NCBI GenBank assembly: GCA_000181795.3 | Contig: CM012955.1 | Coordinates: forward strand, 12,807,594 to 12,871,593 | DNA: 64,000 bases | Source of the DNA: Trichinella spiralis | Taxonomy: Eukaryota; Nematoda; Enoplea; Trichinellida; Trichinellidae | Direction: 5' to 3' | Shown: positions 62,401-64,000 of the stretch, one piece after another | Layout: the number at the start of each line of letters is the position of its first letter | How positions within the stretch are numbered: the first letter of the stretch is position 1 | Program-made: the position numbers and the translations under genes | The notes under the pieces: generated by a model | Databases searched by the model: none | Told to the model about the DNA's origin: nothing | The model's input: only the letters and a program-made list of their open reading frames with translations

Positions 62401-62576
62401 CTTATCAACAGGCAGATTTTGTTGTACAGGATCGTAAAAGGGAACTGATCGAAAGCATTGTAAGTGAACGACAGAAATGTGTTCGATTGTTGGCTGAAAT
62501 GGAAATGTTAGCTGTGGCTAAAGACAACGATTCCAACTTATCTTTGTCTCCAACTGGATTTTTAGTTTGCAGTTGA
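52484..62576 (+). CDS. RALBP1: RalA-binding protein 1 (RLIP76-type RhoGAP), at least 11 exons
   Basis: Exons 52484-52744, 53396-53587, 53680-53795, 53896-54026, 61503-61556, 61624-61762, 61921-61978, 62039-62214, 62311-62367 and 62412-62576 all join in phase. The first is Lys/Glu-rich (PKPKKTVFGKLKDKSKEKDK), like the basic stretch before the RhoGAP domain of RALBP1. The RhoGAP domain follows: VPAFVRRCIDYINENG, EGLYRVS with the arginine finger, CLLKLFIRELPESLF and RNKMTIAKMCFIL. Next is the Ral-binding coiled coil (AKQEFLLSQLHDEINSGIND, KEEQLWDVQRLVTQLKRE), the most diagnostic part. RALBP1 is a Ral effector that links Ral to Cdc42/Rac and to endocytic adaptors. The start lies upstream and is unresolved. 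The 7.5-kb intron 54027-61502 carries a nested antisense gene. Confidence 0.88.
54027..56693. other. RALBP1 intron, first part, before the nested gene
   Basis: No exon is recognised. It contains an ATT/ATC microsatellite at about 54031-54075 and a G-rich GGGGGT repeat at about 54775-54800. Confidence 0.5.
56694..58814 (-). CDS. Leucine-rich-repeat single-pass membrane protein, intronless, nested in the RALBP1 intron
   Basis: About 706 residues from ATG 58814 (MQKNNCSMVSAVLLFFVMLI, a signal peptide). An earlier in-frame ATG at 58892 would place 26 residues before the signal and is less likely. A Ser/Thr homopolymer region follows. Then come a Cys-containing N-terminal cap (DCYCDP...CLF), about a dozen LRRs (for example LEVLELAHDSIRTLRSGALA, LVELDLSGNFLENLTSSMFD, LRQLYLAGNYIANVDGDQFA), an LRR C-terminal cap (NPWQCNASLAWLIGWIKAHS), a Ser/Thr/Asn stalk, one membrane helix (VIIAVVIILTLLVILTVIVI) and a short cytosolic tail (RQKRRLL...). 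This is the layout of nematode extracellular LRR proteins of the eLRRon type that act in epithelial apical matrix, an inference from architecture. It is much richer in G and C than the surroundings, which creates long spurious frames on the other strand. Confidence 0.9.
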   Translation of the reverse strand: MQKNNCSMVSAVLLFFVMLIASSASSSSSSSSTTTTTTTTTTSTTSVNSNGNIIADCASIEEHNFEEERPMNATEDCYCDPVSAEDEQKRTVIHCLFGSTIDSLTKAMDKVRRAGAQVWSVQLGEMDFLGDRMPDRYFQANNVTPEELAIFSCGTGQRFDFPDGSFAGIAHTLRKLTVFGCRLHDVPAVVGQLKRLEVLELAHDSIRTLRSGALANLEHLRTVDLSDNGLQRLEPRSFDNLPMVDTLVLGPGNSLDHRALAVVGSSLPNLRQLRMQKNAVATLPGHTFGPFGQLVELDLSGNFLENLTSSMFDGLSRLEVLDLRVNLISTIEPNTFAPMGRLRQLYLAGNYIANVDGDQFAGLAKLHTLDLGWNEFTDIADHAFATLSSLRALHLNNNRKLMLVEADALTGLDKLELLNLSSTRLLTIEPRTLRPCSRLKTLDLSNSDLDLLDADTFRSTDRLEQLYLNKTKLFTLPDGLFEPLPNLRLVDLSFNPWQCNASLAWLIGWIKAHSTTITINRVNDTNCFWPIPLRGERLIQLNNNQLQQAGSQKLTTTVAATSTNAAVSPVNIATDERKFATTAQPTKSKDSSSFFNINNEQWDEENLNGELNEDISTNEIDDPKLSSKTTLENENNFINSKSDSIDFNLSNQTTEVGTVIIAVVIILTLLVILTVIVIVIIMRQKRRLLANQPYNKTPPAEQHYPK
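58815..61502. other. RALBP1 intron, second part (promoter side of the nested LRR gene)
   Basis: The nested gene's promoter should lie just right of 58892. A CTG/ATG microsatellite occupies about 59427-59472. No further exon is recognised. Confidence 0.5.
59427..59472 (+). repeat. (CTG)n(ATG)n microsatellite
   Basis: About ten GCT/CTG units are followed by about six GAT/ATG units inside the RALBP1 intron. Confidence 0.9.
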
Positions 62577-62637
62577 CACTCTCCACTGCAAACAGTACAC
62601 CACATGCAACTACACTGAATGTATCTATTGCCATTCT

Positions 62638-62685
<48 letters not shown>

Positions 62686-63404
62686 GGTTACAGTATATGC
62701 GCGCATTTCAACATTAAAATAATTTTGCATTGCGTTCATTAGCTTATTTCAATTATTGAAATTGCATAACACAATTTGATTTGCATAACCTCCTATATGT
62801 TACGCATTCGTACCAAGTAATCAACATTTAGCACTTTGGAAATTTTCATTGAAGTGCTTCATGTTTCTATTGTCTTTTTCTATCTGAATTTGTTTTCTAT
62901 TAAAATGGTGCGGCATATTTTTACACTTCATCGTTTTGCGTGTTCCATCAAATGGCTTTATTTTTCAAATAAGTAACAACAGCAGTTGCGAAAATTCAAG
63001 CTTCATCTTGTACAATTTTGGAGCACACAATTTCAATCACTTTGCAATTTTCATTTCGCAATTTCGACAGCCATTTCTCCAACAACAAATTGCAAATTGC
63101 AAATGCAAAGCAATTATCAGCAGTTACAGTATATCGATGAAAACGGCAAAAAACTAACAAGCAAACACCCGCCATTTTTGAGATAGCTATCGATGTTTCA
63201 GCTGAGATGCTGAGAACGGCTGATCTTATATTCCTCTGAGCTCATGTGTCGATCTTGTTCAGACGGTAGATGATCGATTGTGATTTTGTTGCACAATCAG
63301 ATCAGACGTCCTCTCACGTCCAGTAGTCTTACGCATAAAAAACAGTTTCATATGAAATTCCACAACAGTTTATTCAAAACGATGCTCATATAACAATTTC
63401 GCCT
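62577..63404. other. 3' flank of RALBP1 with a (CTA)n microsatellite
   Basis: A pure (CTA)n run spans about 62640-62684, within 70 bases of the RALBP1 stop and so probably in its 3' UTR. Nothing else is recognised. Confidence 0.6.
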
Positions 63405-63775
63405 TCAATCATTTTGTCCACGGTTGAACCTATATTTCATCACTACCATCTGCACGCCAGCAAGAAACAGTACCAATAAAGCGCTTATCGCCATTATTAA
63501 CATGTTGGTCATCTCAATGGACAAGGTCTCACCAAATGTTTCTTTCATAATCTCAAATATGACCTCCCCGCCCCCATAGCTGAACTGCATTCACTGCTTG
63601 AACATTATTTTGTTTCCTTCGATATAATATGATTTCTTTTCCACACTCAGACCTTGTGATATGAAAGTTTCCAGAACCACCTTGTTCATTATTTGTGAAA
63701 ATAGTTTTATTTTTTTACAACGTATGTATGTCTTCAATTATTTCATCAAAGACGAACACAATTATGACCGATTTC
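63405..63775 (-). CDS. C-terminal exons of a small single-pass membrane protein, continuing beyond the window
   Basis: Three exons can be joined in phase: 63775-63722 (KSVIIVFVFDEIIEDIHT), a 28-nt exon 63680-63653 (WFWKLSYHK) and 63586-63405 (FSYGGGEVIFEIMKETFGET, then a membrane helix LIMAISALLVLFLAGVQMVV, ending MKYRFNRGQND). The helix followed by a short basic tail recalls p24/TMED-like cargo receptors, but this is only a resemblance and the family is not established. Read without splicing, the same DNA gives two short frames split by one TGA, so the spliced reading is preferred. Upstream exons would lie beyond position 64000 or in unrecognised DNA. Confidence 0.4.
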
Positions 63776-64000
63776 CTAAAAAGAATAAGTTTTGCATTCC
63801 AAAATCCAAAACATCATCACTAAGCGATAAATAATGAACATTACTATCAGTTGTTCACAAGAAGCTGTTTTTGAATGTAAAATTTTAATTTCAAGTATAA
63901 GTAAAAGATGAGGAAAATTTTAAATAAAATCCCTTTTTCTTTATAATTGACATTAAAAAATCAGTTTCGCTTTTGATTGTAAAAGTAATTGAACTAGATA

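Noticed and set aside
63586-63690. Selenocysteine or readthrough at the TGA between two short frames
   Set aside because: A normal splice solution removes the TGA and keeps phase across three exons, so recoding need not be invoked.

Overview
ORGANISM. The window is AT-rich animal DNA with mostly short introns (about 45-100 bases) whose acceptors are T-rich and end in TTTCAG or TTTTAG. It carries a single-exon major-sperm-protein (MSP) domain gene, a B-type lamin with a C-terminal CaaX box, a mitochondrial ATP synthase alpha gene and ESCRT genes. Together these point to a nematode. The larger introns and the FLYWCH/MULE transposon would fit an early-branching (clade I) worm, but the genus cannot be fixed from the sequence alone. 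A run of ten N shows a draft assembly. LAYOUT. 0.7-2.25 kb: cytosolic 5'-nucleotidase III (+). 2.25-8.25 kb: no gene seen, but a two-unit tandem repeat near 7-7.9 kb. 8.25-9.17 kb: MSP-domain gene (+). 10.6-13.5 kb: ATP synthase alpha (-). 16.3-17.5 kb: ANGEL/CCR4-type EEP nuclease (+). 18.6-22.2 kb: nuclear lamin (-). 22.9-24.2 kb: CHMP1 (+). 26.0-27.8 kb: VTA1/LIP5 (+). 28.1-32.8 kb: unrecognised coiled-coil protein with an acidic tail built from many small exons (-). 33.4-35.6 kb: two copies of a ~375-bp repeat on either side of a solo LTR with a perfect 5-bp target duplication. 36.4-38.2 and 44.7-46.5 kb: two further intact seven-exon VTA1-like genes. 38.9-42.3 kb: a MULE DNA transposon with long terminal inverted repeats. 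52.5-62.6 kb: RALBP1-type RhoGAP (+), with a leucine-rich-repeat membrane protein gene nested antisense in one intron (56.7-58.8 kb). 63.4-63.8 kb: last exons of a small membrane protein (-). HOW IT FITS TOGETHER. CHMP1 and VTA1 are physical partners in the ESCRT-III/VPS4 membrane-scission machinery, and here they are neighbours on the same strand. A segment running from inside the coiled-coil gene, across a VTA1-like gene, to what look like 5' exons of RALBP1 has been tandemly duplicated (about 32.07-38.90 and 42.33-47.17 kb). The junction shows a six-base microhomology (ATCTTG), and a MULE later landed on it. MAIN FINDING. The two duplicated VTA1-like genes keep the exon plan of VTA1 (first four exons 94, 95, 128 and 76 nt in all three genes) and stay open throughout. 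Yet their exons are much more diverged than their introns, and the DNA just outside the genes is about 99% identical by eye. This inverted conservation pattern suggests strong diversifying selection on ESCRT-accessory paralogs, with gene conversion of the flanks. It is the best candidate here for an undescribed system.
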